Assembly (NCBI RefSeq): GCF_003604195.1
Contig: NZ_QXGR01000009.1
Coordinates: 62,001-126,000 of the forward strand
From: Simplicispira lacusdiani
GTDB taxonomy: Bacteria; Pseudomonadota; Gammaproteobacteria; Burkholderiales; Burkholderiaceae_C
Direction: 5' to 3'
Length of the DNA stretch: 64,000 nucleotides
Part shown: positions 1 to 7,696 of the stretch, piece after piece
Layout: every line of letters starts with the position of its first letter
Numbering within the stretch: the stretch's first letter is position 1
Notes under the pieces: model-generated
Databases searched by the model: none
Told to the model about the DNA's origin: nothing
Seen by the model: only the letters and a program-made list of their open reading frames with translations
Program-made: the position numbers and the translations under genes

Positions 1-250
1 GAGCCTTGGTCTGGACACGCTGGGGCTTGGGCGCGGGCGCCGGTGGGGGCGGTTCGGCCTTGGTCACCGGGGCGGGCGGCGAGACATATTCGGTCAGCAG
101 CACCGCCGGCACGATGACTTCCACGGCGCGGCGCAGCAGGCCCGTTTGCAGCGCCCACAGGGCTGCGACATGCAGGAGCACCACGCCGATGGCGATCAGG
201 GCATTGCGGCTCAGTCCCTGGGGCTGCTCGAAGCGGTCGTAGGTTGACAT
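1..250 (-). CDS. tonB: Energy transducer TonB, N-terminal part (runs off the window)
   Basis: This is the first 83 codons of a TonB-type protein; the rest lies before base 1. TonB spans the periplasm and passes energy from ExbB/ExbD to outer-membrane receptors. The reading frame begins MSTYDRFEQ at base 250. A single hydrophobic segment follows at about residues 16-35 (ALIAIGVVLLHVAALWAL), then a proline-rich stretch with PPPPAPAPKP and basic residues, which is the usual TonB order of membrane anchor and Pro/Lys spacer. The receptor-binding C-terminal domain cannot be seen. It lies downstream of a siderophore receptor and PiuC on the same strand and follows a promoter with a Fur-box-like sequence, so iron-repressed expression is likely (inference). 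The repeat copy at 251-301 abuts its start codon, and no strong Shine-Dalgarno is visible. Confidence 0.85.
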   Translation of the reverse strand, partial: MSTYDRFEQPQGLSRNALIAIGVVLLHVAALWALQTGLLRRAVEVIVPAVLLTEYVSPPAPVTKAEPPPPAPAPKPQRVQTKA

Positions 251-301
251 AAAAATGATAGCTGTCCGCGCAATGCAGCATTGCGCCAGGGGCCGAAAAG
301 G
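251..301. repeat. Dispersed palindromic repeat, family 1, copy 1
   Basis: The stretch carries the family signature: an A-rich start, ATAGCTG, a GCGCAATGC/GCATTGCGC palindrome, then GGCC and an A run. It lies in the untranslated leader immediately upstream of tonB, where the RNA hairpin would sit next to the start codon. Confidence 0.55.
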
Positions 302-310
302 ATCTAAGAA

Positions 311-385
311 TTACGGGCGCAGAACCCACCAGGCCGAGCCCGCCACGATCAGCAGGCCCGCCAGCAGTGTCGTCACGAATGCCAT
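311..385 (-). CDS. Possible 24-residue single-pass membrane peptide
   Basis: This is a short frame of 24 codons plus TAA that starts with ATG at 385 and has GGAG five bases upstream. The peptide begins MAFVTTLLAGLL and ends WWVLRP, so it is almost entirely one membrane helix. It lies in what would be the 5' leader of tonB, between the TTGCAA/TACAAT promoter near 581-610 and the tonB start, so it may be the first cistron of a Fur-controlled tonB transcript. I do not recognise the family. It could be a chance frame, but the Shine-Dalgarno, length and composition resemble other bacterial small membrane proteins. A longer frame upstream (to 610) is not protein-like and was not used. Confidence 0.4.
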   Translation of the reverse strand: MAFVTTLLAGLLIVAGSAWWVLRP

Positions 386-580
386 GGATGCTCCGCCACT
401 CCGGTGCGGGCGGCCCGCGCGCAGCCGGTATTGTGCAGTGCGGCAACCATTTGGGCCAGTATCCCTGCGGTCATTGTGTAACCAGCCTGGGCCGCCGGAT
501 GGCCGTGGCGATGGGGGCGCCCCAGGGAGGAGGGGAAAGTGTGCGGTGCCATGGTGCGTTGCTGCGATGGAATGGATGTT

Positions 581-610
581 ATTGTAAATGAGAATCCATA
601 TTATTTGCAA
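581..610 (-). promoter_or_regulatory. Probable sigma-70 promoter with Fur-box-like spacer, reading toward tonB
   Basis: On the minus strand TTGCAA (610-605) and TACAAT (586-581) are separated by 18 bases. The spacer contains AATAATATGGATTCTCATT, which resembles the AT-rich hexamer pattern of Fur boxes. A repressor bound here would cover the promoter. The match to the Fur consensus is partial, so the assignment rests mainly on context: tonB downstream, and piuC and a siderophore receptor upstream. Confidence 0.5.
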
Positions 611-656
611 CGACAGGCAACCAGGTGATGGCGCCCAAGACAGGTGGGAAAGGCGC

Positions 657-1340
657 TCAGGTGTCGGCCCACATGCGCAGGAGGTTGTGGTAGGTGCCGG
701 TGAGGGCCACGGTCTGGGCAGAGTCGCCGTGCTGCTCGCGCAGGCGCAGCAGGGCCATGTCCATCTCGTAGAGCAGCCGGCGCTGTTCGTCGCTGCGCAC
801 CATGCTCTCGATCCAGAAAAAGCAGGCCATGCGGTGGCCGCGCGTGACGGGGCGGACCTGGTGCACGCTGGTGCCCGGGTAGATCACGGCATGGCCGGCG
901 GGCAGCTTGACCTGCTGCTCGCCGAAGGTGTCGGCGATGCAGAGTTCGCCGCCCTCGTATTCCTCGGGGTCGGACAGGAAGACGGTGCAGGAGATGTCGG
1001 TGCGCAGCCGTTCGCGCCGCCCGGGCATCTGGCGGATGGCGGCATCGACATGGTCGCCGTAGTGGTTGGCGGCCCCGCCATAGCGGTTGATGCGTGGCGG
1101 GAACACGCGCTTGGGCAGTGTGGCGGTGAGGAACAGCGCGCTGCGGTCCAGCGCCGCCAGCACCATGGCCGAGATGGCCTGCGCGGCTTCGCAGTCGCGT
1201 GGCAGCTGTTCGTTGTTCTTGGCCAGGCGCGCTTGCGGGCCGGCGCTGTCGCTTCCGTCGGCCCAGGGGGCGCTGGCGAGCAGGCGCCGGGCGGTCTGCA
1301 GATCGGTGGGGGAGAGCAGGTGGGGCAGGGTGAGCAGCAT
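657..1340 (-). CDS. piuC: PKHD-type Fe(II)/2-oxoglutarate-dependent hydroxylase PiuC (YbiX)
   Basis: The 227-residue protein matches the normal length and layout of the PiuC/YbiX family, Fe2+-dependent oxygenases encoded next to catecholate siderophore receptors (E. coli fiu-ybiX is the known example). The metal motif appears as HVD in [11 protein letters not shown] near residue 98, with a distal histidine in the VHQVRP or RGHR segment that also carries the 2-oxoglutarate arginine. The start [10 protein letters not shown] at 1340 fits the family N-terminus. The substrate is not established for this family; processing of a siderophore or its breakdown products is a common guess. It lies 62 bases after the receptor gene on the same strand. 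An intrinsic terminator lies in that gap and no clear ribosome binding site precedes the ATG, so expression may depend on read-through. Confidence 0.9.
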   Translation of the reverse strand: MLLTLPHLLSPTDLQTARRLLASAPWADGSDSAGPQARLAKNNEQLPRDCEAAQAISAMVLAALDRSALFLTATLPKRVFPPRINRYGGAANHYGDHVDAAIRQMPGRRERLRTDISCTVFLSDPEEYEGGELCIADTFGEQQVKLPAGHAVIYPGTSVHQVRPVTRGHRMACFFWIESMVRSDEQRRLLYEMDMALLRLREQHGDSAQTVALTGTYHNLLRMWADT

Positions 1341-1350
1341 GGCGGAAAGC

Positions 1351-1375
1351 AAAAAGCCGCCCCGGACGGGGCGGC
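1351..1375 (-). terminator. Intrinsic terminator between the receptor gene and piuC
   Basis: On the minus strand an 8-bp perfect GC stem (GCCGCCCC/GGGGCGGC) with a GTCC loop is followed by TTTTT. It ends only about ten bases before the piuC start codon, so it probably reduces transcription from the receptor gene into piuC. Confidence 0.8.
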
Positions 1376-1402
1376 AAACCTTGGAGTAACGTGCAGACCG
1401 GG

Positions 1403-3676
1403 TCAGAACTTCATGCTGGCCGTGATCTGGAAGAGGCGGCCCGCGCCGGGCACGTAGTGGCCGCTGTAGACCGCGTCGGCATAGAGCTTGTTCGTGACGT
1501 TGGTCAGGTTGGCCTTGATCGTGAGGCTGTCGTTCACGCTGTATTCGGCCATCAGGTCGGCGGTCACGTAGCCCGGGACTTCCCAGCCGGGGTTGCGGTT
1601 GGGCGTTTGCGCGCTGCGGAAGTTCAGGCCACCGCCCACGCGCAACTGGGGCGTGATCTGGTAGGTGGTCCAGACCGTGCCGCTGTGGCGCGGGGTGAGC
1701 GAGGGGCGGCTGCCTTGGCCTTCCGCGCCTTGGGCTCCGATGTCGATCTTGGCGCTGGGCATCCACATGTACGAGCCGTAGACTTCCCACTTGGGCGTGA
1801 GGCGGCCGGTGATGTCGATTTCCGCGCCCGCGGCATGGCGCTTGCCCGAGAGCACGGCGATGTTCAGGTCGGGGTCGACGTTGCGCTCATGCAGCTTGGT
1901 CGAATGGAAAACGGCCAGGCGCGTGGTGAAGCGCTTGTCGGCCGAGTCGATCTTGGCGCCGATCTCGATGTTGCGGCTCGATTCCGGGGGGGTGTTCACC
2001 GTCTGCGGGCTGTACGAATAGGTTTCGCCCGAGGTGTTGAACGAAGTGCCATAGGAGAAATGGTAGGAGTGCAGCGGCGTGGGCTGGTACAGCACGCCGA
2101 CGCGCTTGCTCCATTCCGAGATCTTCTGGCGGTAGCTGGTGGTGGTGACGGGGCCGGCGGCGGTGGCCGGAATGGCGAAGGCGTTGTAGTTGCCTTCCAT
2201 GCTGTCGTAGCGCAGGCCGCCCAGGATCTTCCAATGCGGCGCCACCTGCACCAGGTCCTGTGCGTACACGCCCCAGCCCTTGGCTTCGAAGTCGCTCGAC
2301 GTGCGCAGCACGCGGCCGGCTTCGTTCACGGCCGCGCCGTCGTTGGGCGTGCCGACCGTGGTGCTGGGCTTGCTGACGTCGATGCCGCCCTGGGCCGCGC
2401 TGCGCGCCGCGTAGACGCGCTTCTTTTCCTGGGCGAAGTCGGCGCCGGCGAGCAGTTCGTGGCGCAGGCCCAGTGCCTCGAACTTGTTGCTGAAGTCGCT
2501 TTGCAGGTGCACGGTGTCCATGTCCTGCATCTTCAGGTGGTTGCCGCGTGTCAGGCGCGTGCCAGGGCCGAAGTTCGACAGATTGGCGGCCACGCCGCCG
2601 GGTTGCTGGGCCGCGGCTGCCAGGCGCACGGCACCGGCGCGCTGGTCGCGCTCGAAGCTGCCCGCGCGCAGTTGCGTCTTGAGCTCGGCCTGGCCATCGA
2701 AGCGGTGCACATGCTGCAGCGTGGCCATGGTGGCGCTGCCCGCGTTGTAGTCGCTGGCGGCGCCGTAGTAGGCCGTGGGGTCGAGGGGCAGCATGGTCGT
2801 GTCGCTGACCGCCGAGGTGGCGGTGCGCCGGATCCATGGCAGGCCGTAGTTCATGCCGTTCTTGTTGTCCAGGTGGTACAGGCTGGCCGTGAACTCGTCG
2901 CGTGTCCCGATGCCCCAGGCGTAGCTGGCCGCGATGCCCTTTTTCTCGATGCTGCTGCCCGCGCCGTTGTTGTCGGCGGTGGTGCTCATCGCGTTGATGC
3001 GCAGGGCGGCGTTTTCGCCGGTGTGGATATTGAAATCGCCCGTGGCGCGGCGGTATTGGTGGCTGCCCAGCGTCACGTCCACCTGGTGCGCATCAATGAG
3101 GCGCGGGGTCTTGCTGACCTGGTTGACCGCGCCGCCCGTGGAGCCTCGGCCGAACAGCATGGAAGCCGAACCGCGCAGAAGTTCCAGGCGGTCGAGGTTG
3201 AAGGTGTCGCGGTCGTAGAAAGCAGGGTCGCGCATGCCGTCGATGAACATGTCGCCCGTGCTTTGCAGCGCGAAGCCGCGCAGGCGGATGTCTTCCTCGC
3301 CGCCCTCTGCCGCCAGGAAGGTGATGCCGGCGGTGTTCTTCAGGGCTTCCTTGACGGTGTCCAGGTTGCGGTCATCGATCAGGCGCTCGGTCACCACGGT
3401 CACCGACTGCGGAATGTCGCGCAGCTGCTGCTTGCCCTTGCCGATGGTGGTCTGGGTGGCGCGCACGCTGTCCTTGCCCTCGGGGGTCTCCGCCTGTTCC
3501 TTCACCGTGACGGTGCCCAGCGACTTCTCGGCGGGAGCGGCGGTCTGGGCCTGCACGCCCACCGAGGCGGCCAGCATCAACGCGCCCAGGGGCAGGAGCG
3601 TGGTGGTCTTGGGGTGCTGGGAGAGGGGGGATTTTTGCAGCGAAGGGCTGCGGCGCTGAGCGCGGTGATGTGCCAA
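1403..3676 (-). CDS. fiu: TonB-dependent catecholate siderophore receptor, Fiu type
   Basis: This is a 757-residue outer-membrane ferric-siderophore receptor. A basic N-terminus and hydrophobic segment ending in VGVQAQ (about residue 44) look like a signal peptide. The plug domain follows, with [16 protein letters not shown] and DRLELLRG, motifs typical of siderophore receptors that begin with a QSV-type plug. The C-terminus ends in ASMKF, the aromatic terminal residue expected for beta-barrel assembly. Alternating hydrophobic strands and [10 protein letters not shown] near the end fit the barrel domain. The adjacent piuC reproduces the fiu-ybiX pairing, which supports a catecholate ligand such as dihydroxybenzoyl-serine (inference). 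A Fur-box-like sequence lies upstream at 3797-3820 and a terminator follows the gene. Confidence 0.9.
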   Translation of the reverse strand: MAHHRAQRRSPSLQKSPLSQHPKTTTLLPLGALMLAASVGVQAQTAAPAEKSLGTVTVKEQAETPEGKDSVRATQTTIGKGKQQLRDIPQSVTVVTERLIDDRNLDTVKEALKNTAGITFLAAEGGEEDIRLRGFALQSTGDMFIDGMRDPAFYDRDTFNLDRLELLRGSASMLFGRGSTGGAVNQVSKTPRLIDAHQVDVTLGSHQYRRATGDFNIHTGENAALRINAMSTTADNNGAGSSIEKKGIAASYAWGIGTRDEFTASLYHLDNKNGMNYGLPWIRRTATSAVSDTTMLPLDPTAYYGAASDYNAGSATMATLQHVHRFDGQAELKTQLRAGSFERDQRAGAVRLAAAAQQPGGVAANLSNFGPGTRLTRGNHLKMQDMDTVHLQSDFSNKFEALGLRHELLAGADFAQEKKRVYAARSAAQGGIDVSKPSTTVGTPNDGAAVNEAGRVLRTSSDFEAKGWGVYAQDLVQVAPHWKILGGLRYDSMEGNYNAFAIPATAAGPVTTTSYRQKISEWSKRVGVLYQPTPLHSYHFSYGTSFNTSGETYSYSPQTVNTPPESSRNIEIGAKIDSADKRFTTRLAVFHSTKLHERNVDPDLNIAVLSGKRHAAGAEIDITGRLTPKWEVYGSYMWMPSAKIDIGAQGAEGQGSRPSLTPRHSGTVWTTYQITPQLRVGGGLNFRSAQTPNRNPGWEVPGYVTADLMAEYSVNDSLTIKANLTNVTNKLYADAVYSGHYVPGAGRLFQITASMKF

Positions 3677-3796
3677 TCTGGCCTCCGTCGGATGGTTCGT
3701 AGCTGGGGCACCGCAGGTGGGGCGGCGCCGTGGTCAGGCGAGAGGCAGTGGCTGGCGTGAGCGTGGCTTTGCATCGCACACCATAATGTTAAATCA

Positions 3797-3820
3797 AATA
3801 ACATTCATTCTTATTCGCAT
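3797..3820 (-). promoter_or_regulatory. Fur-box-like operator upstream of the siderophore receptor
   Basis: The AT-rich stretch AATAACATTCATTCTTATT (plus strand) lies in a GC-rich setting about 120 bases before the receptor start. It resembles repeated NATWAT hexamers of Fur sites. Iron-dependent repression is inferred from sequence and from the gene it precedes. Confidence 0.55.
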
Positions 3821-3898
3821 TGATGTAATTCTGCAACAGCGCCCTTCAAAAAAAAGCGCCGGTGCTCCCCGCGGATGCCGCAGCGGGAACCGAGCGCG

Positions 3899-3925
3899 CA
3901 AAAAAAAAGGCCGGCAGAGCCGACC
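3899..3925 (-). terminator. Intrinsic terminator after the SWIB gene
   Basis: On the minus strand GGTCGGC-TCT-GCCGGCC forms a 7-bp stem with one G-T pair, followed by a run of about ten T. It lies just after the SWIB-domain stop codon. Confidence 0.8.
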
Positions 3926-3947
3926 TCGGAGGACTGCGGGGCAGTGC

Positions 3948-4265
3948 TTACTTGACGTGCTTGCCGATCAGGCCGGCCATCTCGAACATCGACACTTGCG
4001 GCTTGCCGAACACTTCCTTGAGCTTGGCGTCTGCGTTGATCATGCGCTTGTTGGCGGCGTCCTGCAGGTTGTGCGCCTTGATGTAGACCCACAGCTTGCT
4101 GATGATTTCCGTGCGGGGCAGGGGGGTGGCGCCGACCACGGCAGCGAGTGCGGGGCTGGGGGTCAATGCCTTCATGAACGCAGCGTTGGGGGTGCGCTTC
4201 TTGGCGGGGGCTGCGGTCTTGGCAGCGGCGGCCGTCTTGGCCGGGGCTTTTTTAGCAGTTGCCAT
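3948..4265 (-). CDS. SWIB/MDM2 domain protein
   Basis: The 105-residue protein has two parts. Residues 1-25 are an Ala/Lys-rich basic tail (MATAKKAPAKTAAAAK and following) resembling histone H1-like or nucleoid-protein tails. Residues 26-105 form a SWIB domain, recognisable from FMKALTPSPALAAVVG, PLPRTEIISKLWVYIK, NLQD, INADAKLKEVFG and the MFEM segment. SWIB domains are known from eukaryotic chromatin remodelling subunits and occur in chlamydiae and various proteobacteria, where their function is unknown. The basic tail suggests nucleic-acid binding (inference). AAAGGAAAA lies upstream of the ATG and a strong terminator follows, so it is probably monocistronic. Confidence 0.9.
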   Translation of the reverse strand: MATAKKAPAKTAAAAKTAAPAKKRTPNAAFMKALTPSPALAAVVGATPLPRTEIISKLWVYIKAHNLQDAANKRMINADAKLKEVFGKPQVSMFEMAGLIGKHVK

Positions 4266-4498
4266 GTTGGGTTTTCCTTTTTGGGAGTGGTCGTTTCACC
4301 AGCGAAAACCTGCTTCTCCACTGGCACGGTGATGCTACTGGCAAAAAAACCGCTTTCCAAGCCGCAAACGCCTTTTTTTGCTTCGCCATGTTGCAGCGGC
4401 GCCATGCTGGAGCACCGGGCTGGCGCGGGCTGGGCATGGATGTGCGGCCCGGTGCCGGCGCCCGGACGCGGTCAGGGGGGAGATGAGGCTGGGGCCTG

Positions 4499-5314
4499 TC
4501 AGTGGCAGGCTTGCTGGTTGTTGACGATGCGCTTGAGAGCGTCGGGGCTGATGATGCGCACATGGCGCTGCTTGACCTCGACGATGCCGTCCTCGACGAA
4601 TTTCGAGAAGGTGCGGCTCACGGTTTCGAGCTTCAGGCCCAGGTAGCTGCCAATTTCCTCGCGGGTCATGCGCAGCACCAGCTCGGATTGCGAGAACCCG
4701 CGCGCGTGCAAGCGCTGCACGAGGTTCAGCAGGAAGGCTGCCAGGCGCTCCTCGGCGCGCATGCTGCCCAGCAGCAGCATCACGCTGTGCTCGCGCACGA
4801 TCTCGCGGCTCATGATCTTGTGCACATGGTTCTGCAGCGCATTGACCTCGCGCGAGAGTTCCTCGATGCGATCGAACGGCATCACGCAGACCTCGGCATC
4901 CTCCAGCGCCACGGCGTCGCAGGTGTGGTGGTCGTTGACGATGCCGTCGAGCCCGATGATCTCGCCCGCCATCTGGAAGCCCGTGACCTGATCGCGCCCA
5001 TCCTCGGTGGCCACGCAGGTCTTGAAAAAGCCCGTGCGGATGGCGAACAGCGAGGTGAACGCTTCGCCATTGCGAAACAAAGTGCTACCGCGCTTGATTT
5101 TCCGCCGTATGGCCACCACGTCGTCGATGCGTTTGAGCTGGTCGTCGCTCAGACCCACGGGCATGCACAGCTCGCGCAGATTGCAGTTCGAACAGGCCAC
5201 CTTGATGGTCTGCTGGGTCATGTGAACGGGCACCTGCCCGGTCTCGGGCGGCGCGCTGGAAGAAGAAGCGGCGCTGGGCGCGGGAACGATGGGTATGCGA
5301 GGTGGGGCTGACAT
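4499..5314 (-). CDS. fnr: Fnr-type oxygen-sensing transcription regulator
   Basis: The 271-residue Crp/Fnr protein has the cysteines needed for an oxygen-labile [4Fe-4S] cluster: Cys41, Cys44 and Cys50 (CSNCNLRELC) plus Cys143 in EVCVMPF, which aligns with the fourth ligand of E. coli FNR. A cyclic-nucleotide-like beta roll follows (RRKIKRGSTLF, GEIIGLDGI), then a dimer helix and a helix-turn-helix with REEIGSYLGLKLETVSRTF. The ETVSRTF recognition helix carries the E..SR pattern that reads TTGAT half sites. The N-terminal 30 residues are low complexity; an internal ATG at residue 32 is an alternative start. The gene is divergent from hemN, with an FNR box between them and a weaker one (CTGACATATATCAA) over its own start codon, suggesting autoregulation. 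Confidence 0.95.
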   Translation of the reverse strand: MSAPPRIPIVPAPSAASSSSAPPETGQVPVHMTQQTIKVACSNCNLRELCMPVGLSDDQLKRIDDVVAIRRKIKRGSTLFRNGEAFTSLFAIRTGFFKTCVATEDGRDQVTGFQMAGEIIGLDGIVNDHHTCDAVALEDAEVCVMPFDRIEELSREVNALQNHVHKIMSREIVREHSVMLLLGSMRAEERLAAFLLNLVQRLHARGFSQSELVLRMTREEIGSYLGLKLETVSRTFSKFVEDGIVEVKQRHVRIISPDALKRIVNNQQACH

Positions 5315-5374
5315 ATATCAAATTATCACCCATTCTTCCCCTTTGGATCCACAACCCTGTTCTCCTGCATGTGC

Positions 5375-5388
5375 TTGACTGGAATCAA
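5375..5388. promoter_or_regulatory. FNR box between fnr and hemN
   Basis: TTGACTGGAATCAA matches the TTGAT-N4-ATCAA FNR consensus at nine of ten defined positions. Its centre is about 59 bases before the hemN start codon, compatible with class II activation of hemN, and about 67 bases from the fnr start. Confidence 0.8.
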
Positions 5389-5439
5389 GAGACGGCCGGG
5401 GAATCTAGGGCACATTACGCAGGCTGCTAGGAAACCCAC

Positions 5440-6822
5440 ATGACCGTTGTCACCCCTGAATTGCTCACTCGGTTCGATGTATCCGGACCGCGCTACACCT
5501 CCTACCCCACCGCCGACCGGTTCGTCGATGCGTTCGGGGAGGATGAGTATGTGCTGGCCTTGCAGCAGCGCCGCCAGAGCGCTGTGGGCAAGGCGTTGCC
5601 GCTGTCGATCTATGTGCACATTCCGTTCTGCGAGTCGCTTTGTTACTACTGCGCATGCAACAAGATCATCACCAAGCACCATGACCGTGCCGATGTCTAC
5701 CTGCGCTACCTGAGCCGCGAGATCGACCTGCACACCGCGCACCTGGGCGTGGGGCAGGTGGTGAGCCAGATCCACTTCGGGGGCGGCACGCCCACTTTCC
5801 TTTCCGACGAGGGGCTGCGCGAGCTCATGGGCATGCTGCGCAGCAATTTCACCCTGATCGAGGGAGGGGAATACTCCATCGAGGTCGATCCCCGCACCGT
5901 GGATGCCAGCCGCCTGGCCGTGCTGCGCGAACTGGGCTTCAACCGCCTGAGCTTCGGCGTGCAGGATTTTGATCCCGAGGTGCAGAAGGCCGTGCACCGC
6001 ATCCAGCCCGCAGAGCAGGTATTCGCCCTGGTGGAGTCCGCGCGTGCCATCGGTTTCGATTCCGTCAACGTCGACCTCATCTACGGCCTGCCCAAGCAGA
6101 CGCCCGAGTCGTTCGACCGCACCCTGGCGCAGGTCGCGCAGCTGCGGCCCGATCGCATCGCGCTCTATGCCTACGCGCACCTGCCCGACCGCTTCAAGCC
6201 CCAGCGACGCATCATCTGGGCCGATCTGCCCATGGCCTCGGCCAAGGTCTCCATGCTGGCGCGCTCCCTGGAAGCGTTCAGCAGTGCGGGATATGTCTAC
6301 GTGGGCATGGACCATTTCGCCCTGCCCGAGGATGCGCTGGCCATCGCCAAGCGCCAGGGCCGCCTGCACCGCAACTTCCAGGGCTACAGCACGCAGCCCG
6401 ACTGCGATCTGATCGGCCTGGGGGTTTCGGCCATCGGCCGCGTGGGCGCTACCTACAGCCAGAACGCCAAGACGCTGGAAGACTATTACGACCGCCTGAA
6501 CCAGGGCCGCCTGCCCGTGGTGCGCGGCCTGGCGCTGACGCGCGACGACCTGGTGCGCCGCGCGGTCATCATGGCGCTGATGTGCCAGGGCGAGCTGCTG
6601 TTCGAGCCCCTGGAGCAGGCCTGGCTGATCGATTTCCGCAAGTATTTCGCGCCCGAGCTGGAACAGATGCAGGAAATGGAGCAGCAAGGGCTCGTCACGC
6701 TGAGCGACGAGGGTGTCACGGTGACGGCCATGGGCTGGTACTTCGTGCGCGGCATCGCCATGGTGTTCGACAAGTATTTGCAGGCCGACAGGAACCGGGC
6801 ACGGTTTTCCCGCATCATCTAA
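5440..6822 (+). CDS. hemN: Oxygen-independent coproporphyrinogen III oxidase HemN
   Basis: This 460-residue radical-SAM enzyme converts coproporphyrinogen III to protoporphyrinogen IX when oxygen is scarce. The cluster motif CX3CX2CXC is complete at Cys64, Cys68, Cys71 and Cys73 (CESLCYYCAC). It is followed by the HFGGGTPTFL motif and the GFNRLSFGVQDF and GFDSVNVDLIYGLP segments of the TIM barrel. The N-terminal GPRYTSYPTADRF segment and the full length mark it as true HemN rather than the shorter HemW. AGGAAA precedes the ATG. Its position beside fnr and the FNR box imply anaerobic induction, as is known for hemN genes of other proteobacteria. Confidence 0.96.
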   Translation: MTVVTPELLTRFDVSGPRYTSYPTADRFVDAFGEDEYVLALQQRRQSAVGKALPLSIYVHIPFCESLCYYCACNKIITKHHDRADVYLRYLSREIDLHTAHLGVGQVVSQIHFGGGTPTFLSDEGLRELMGMLRSNFTLIEGGEYSIEVDPRTVDASRLAVLRELGFNRLSFGVQDFDPEVQKAVHRIQPAEQVFALVESARAIGFDSVNVDLIYGLPKQTPESFDRTLAQVAQLRPDRIALYAYAHLPDRFKPQRRIIWADLPMASAKVSMLARSLEAFSSAGYVYVGMDHFALPEDALAIAKRQGRLHRNFQGYSTQPDCDLIGLGVSAIGRVGATYSQNAKTLEDYYDRLNQGRLPVVRGLALTRDDLVRRAVIMALMCQGELLFEPLEQAWLIDFRKYFAPELEQMQEMEQQGLVTLSDEGVTVTAMGWYFVRGIAMVFDKYLQADRNRARFSRII

Positions 6823-6863
6823 AGGCTGCTCGCACCGGCAATGGTGTGAACAGACCCTGATCC

Positions 6864-7583
6864 ATGCTTGCAACCCTGGCCTCGACCGCGCTGCTCATGG
6901 GGCTCGCGGGCGGGCCCCACTGCCTTGCCATGTGCGCCGCGCCCTGCAGCGTGGTCACAGGTTCGCCCCAGGCAGCGTCGGCCTCGACGGAGCACAGGGT
7001 GCGATGGGTGCCCCGGGGCGGGCATGCGCGCCGTCTCGCCGCCTACCATGCCGGCCGCCTGCTCGGCTATGCCGCCGTCGGCGCCTTGGCGGCCATGGCC
7101 ATGCAGAGCCTGGCCTGGCTCACGCAGCAGGCAACGGCCCTGCGGCCCCTCTGGACCTTCATGCATGTGGCCGTGCTGGCTTGGGGGCTCATGATGGTGC
7201 TCCAGGCCCGCCAGCCAGCCTGGGTCGAGAGCGCTGGCCGCGCGGTATGGGGGCGTGTCCGGCCCTTGGTCCAGGCGCCTGGTGGCGTTTTCGCCACGGG
7301 TTTCCTGTGGGCGTTGATGCCCTGCGGCCTGCTCTATTCCGCCTTGCTGGTCGCCGCCCTGAGTGGCGGAATCTGGGAGGGCGCCATGACCATGGCGTTT
7401 TTTGCCATGGGGAGTGGCGCCTGGCTGCTGGCTGGCCCCTGGCTCTGGCAGCATCTGCGCCAGCGCATGGATGCCCTGCGCGCCAGCTGGGGGACCCGTC
7501 TGGCGGGGCTGCTGCTGTGCGGCGTGGCTGGCTGGGCGTTGTGGATGGACCTGGTGTACCGCCCGTCGCTGATCTGCCAGTAG
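6864..7583 (+). CDS. Sulfite exporter TauE/SafE-like (DsbD_2/UreH-type) membrane protein
   Basis: The 239-residue integral membrane protein has roughly six hydrophobic segments. Paired motifs GGPHCLAMCAAPCS (residues 15-28) and GFLWALMPCGLLYSALL carry the conserved H-C-x-x-x-C and MPCGL elements of the DsbD_2 / cytochrome-biogenesis transmembrane family. In related bacteria such genes accompany cbb3 oxidase maturation (ccoGHIS) and fnr/hemN, which fits the neighbourhood here, so a role in metal or redox handling during cytochrome assembly is a plausible inference. The start at 6864 is 41 bases after hemN, so co-transcription is likely. Confidence 0.8.
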   Translation: MLATLASTALLMGLAGGPHCLAMCAAPCSVVTGSPQAASASTEHRVRWVPRGGHARRLAAYHAGRLLGYAAVGALAAMAMQSLAWLTQQATALRPLWTFMHVAVLAWGLMMVLQARQPAWVESAGRAVWGRVRPLVQAPGGVFATGFLWALMPCGLLYSALLVAALSGGIWEGAMTMAFFAMGSGAWLLAGPWLWQHLRQRMDALRASWGTRLAGLLLCGVAGWALWMDLVYRPSLICQ

Positions 7584-7696
7584 CGCACCTGTTGCTCAAA
7601 AGCGCCACAAGGGTACGCGAACGGAAAAAGTGAATGCAGGATGCCTTGATAATGCAGAAAGTCGTCTGCTGCGGCAAATGACCGCGAGGCCTTGTA

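Noticed and set aside
311..610. A 99-residue frame containing the small membrane peptide
   Set aside because: Its first 75 residues cross the promoter and are Pro/Arg-rich without any protein-like pattern; only the last 24 codons have a ribosome site.
1391..3760. A plus-strand open frame of 789 codons antisense to the siderophore receptor
   Set aside because: Low-complexity Ala/Val/Gly/His composition typical of antisense frames; the receptor on the minus strand has signal peptide, plug and barrel.
4335..4385. GCAAAAAAA...TTTTTTTGC inverted repeat downstream of fnr considered as a terminator
   Set aside because: The GC stem between the runs is only about four pairs, too weak to call.
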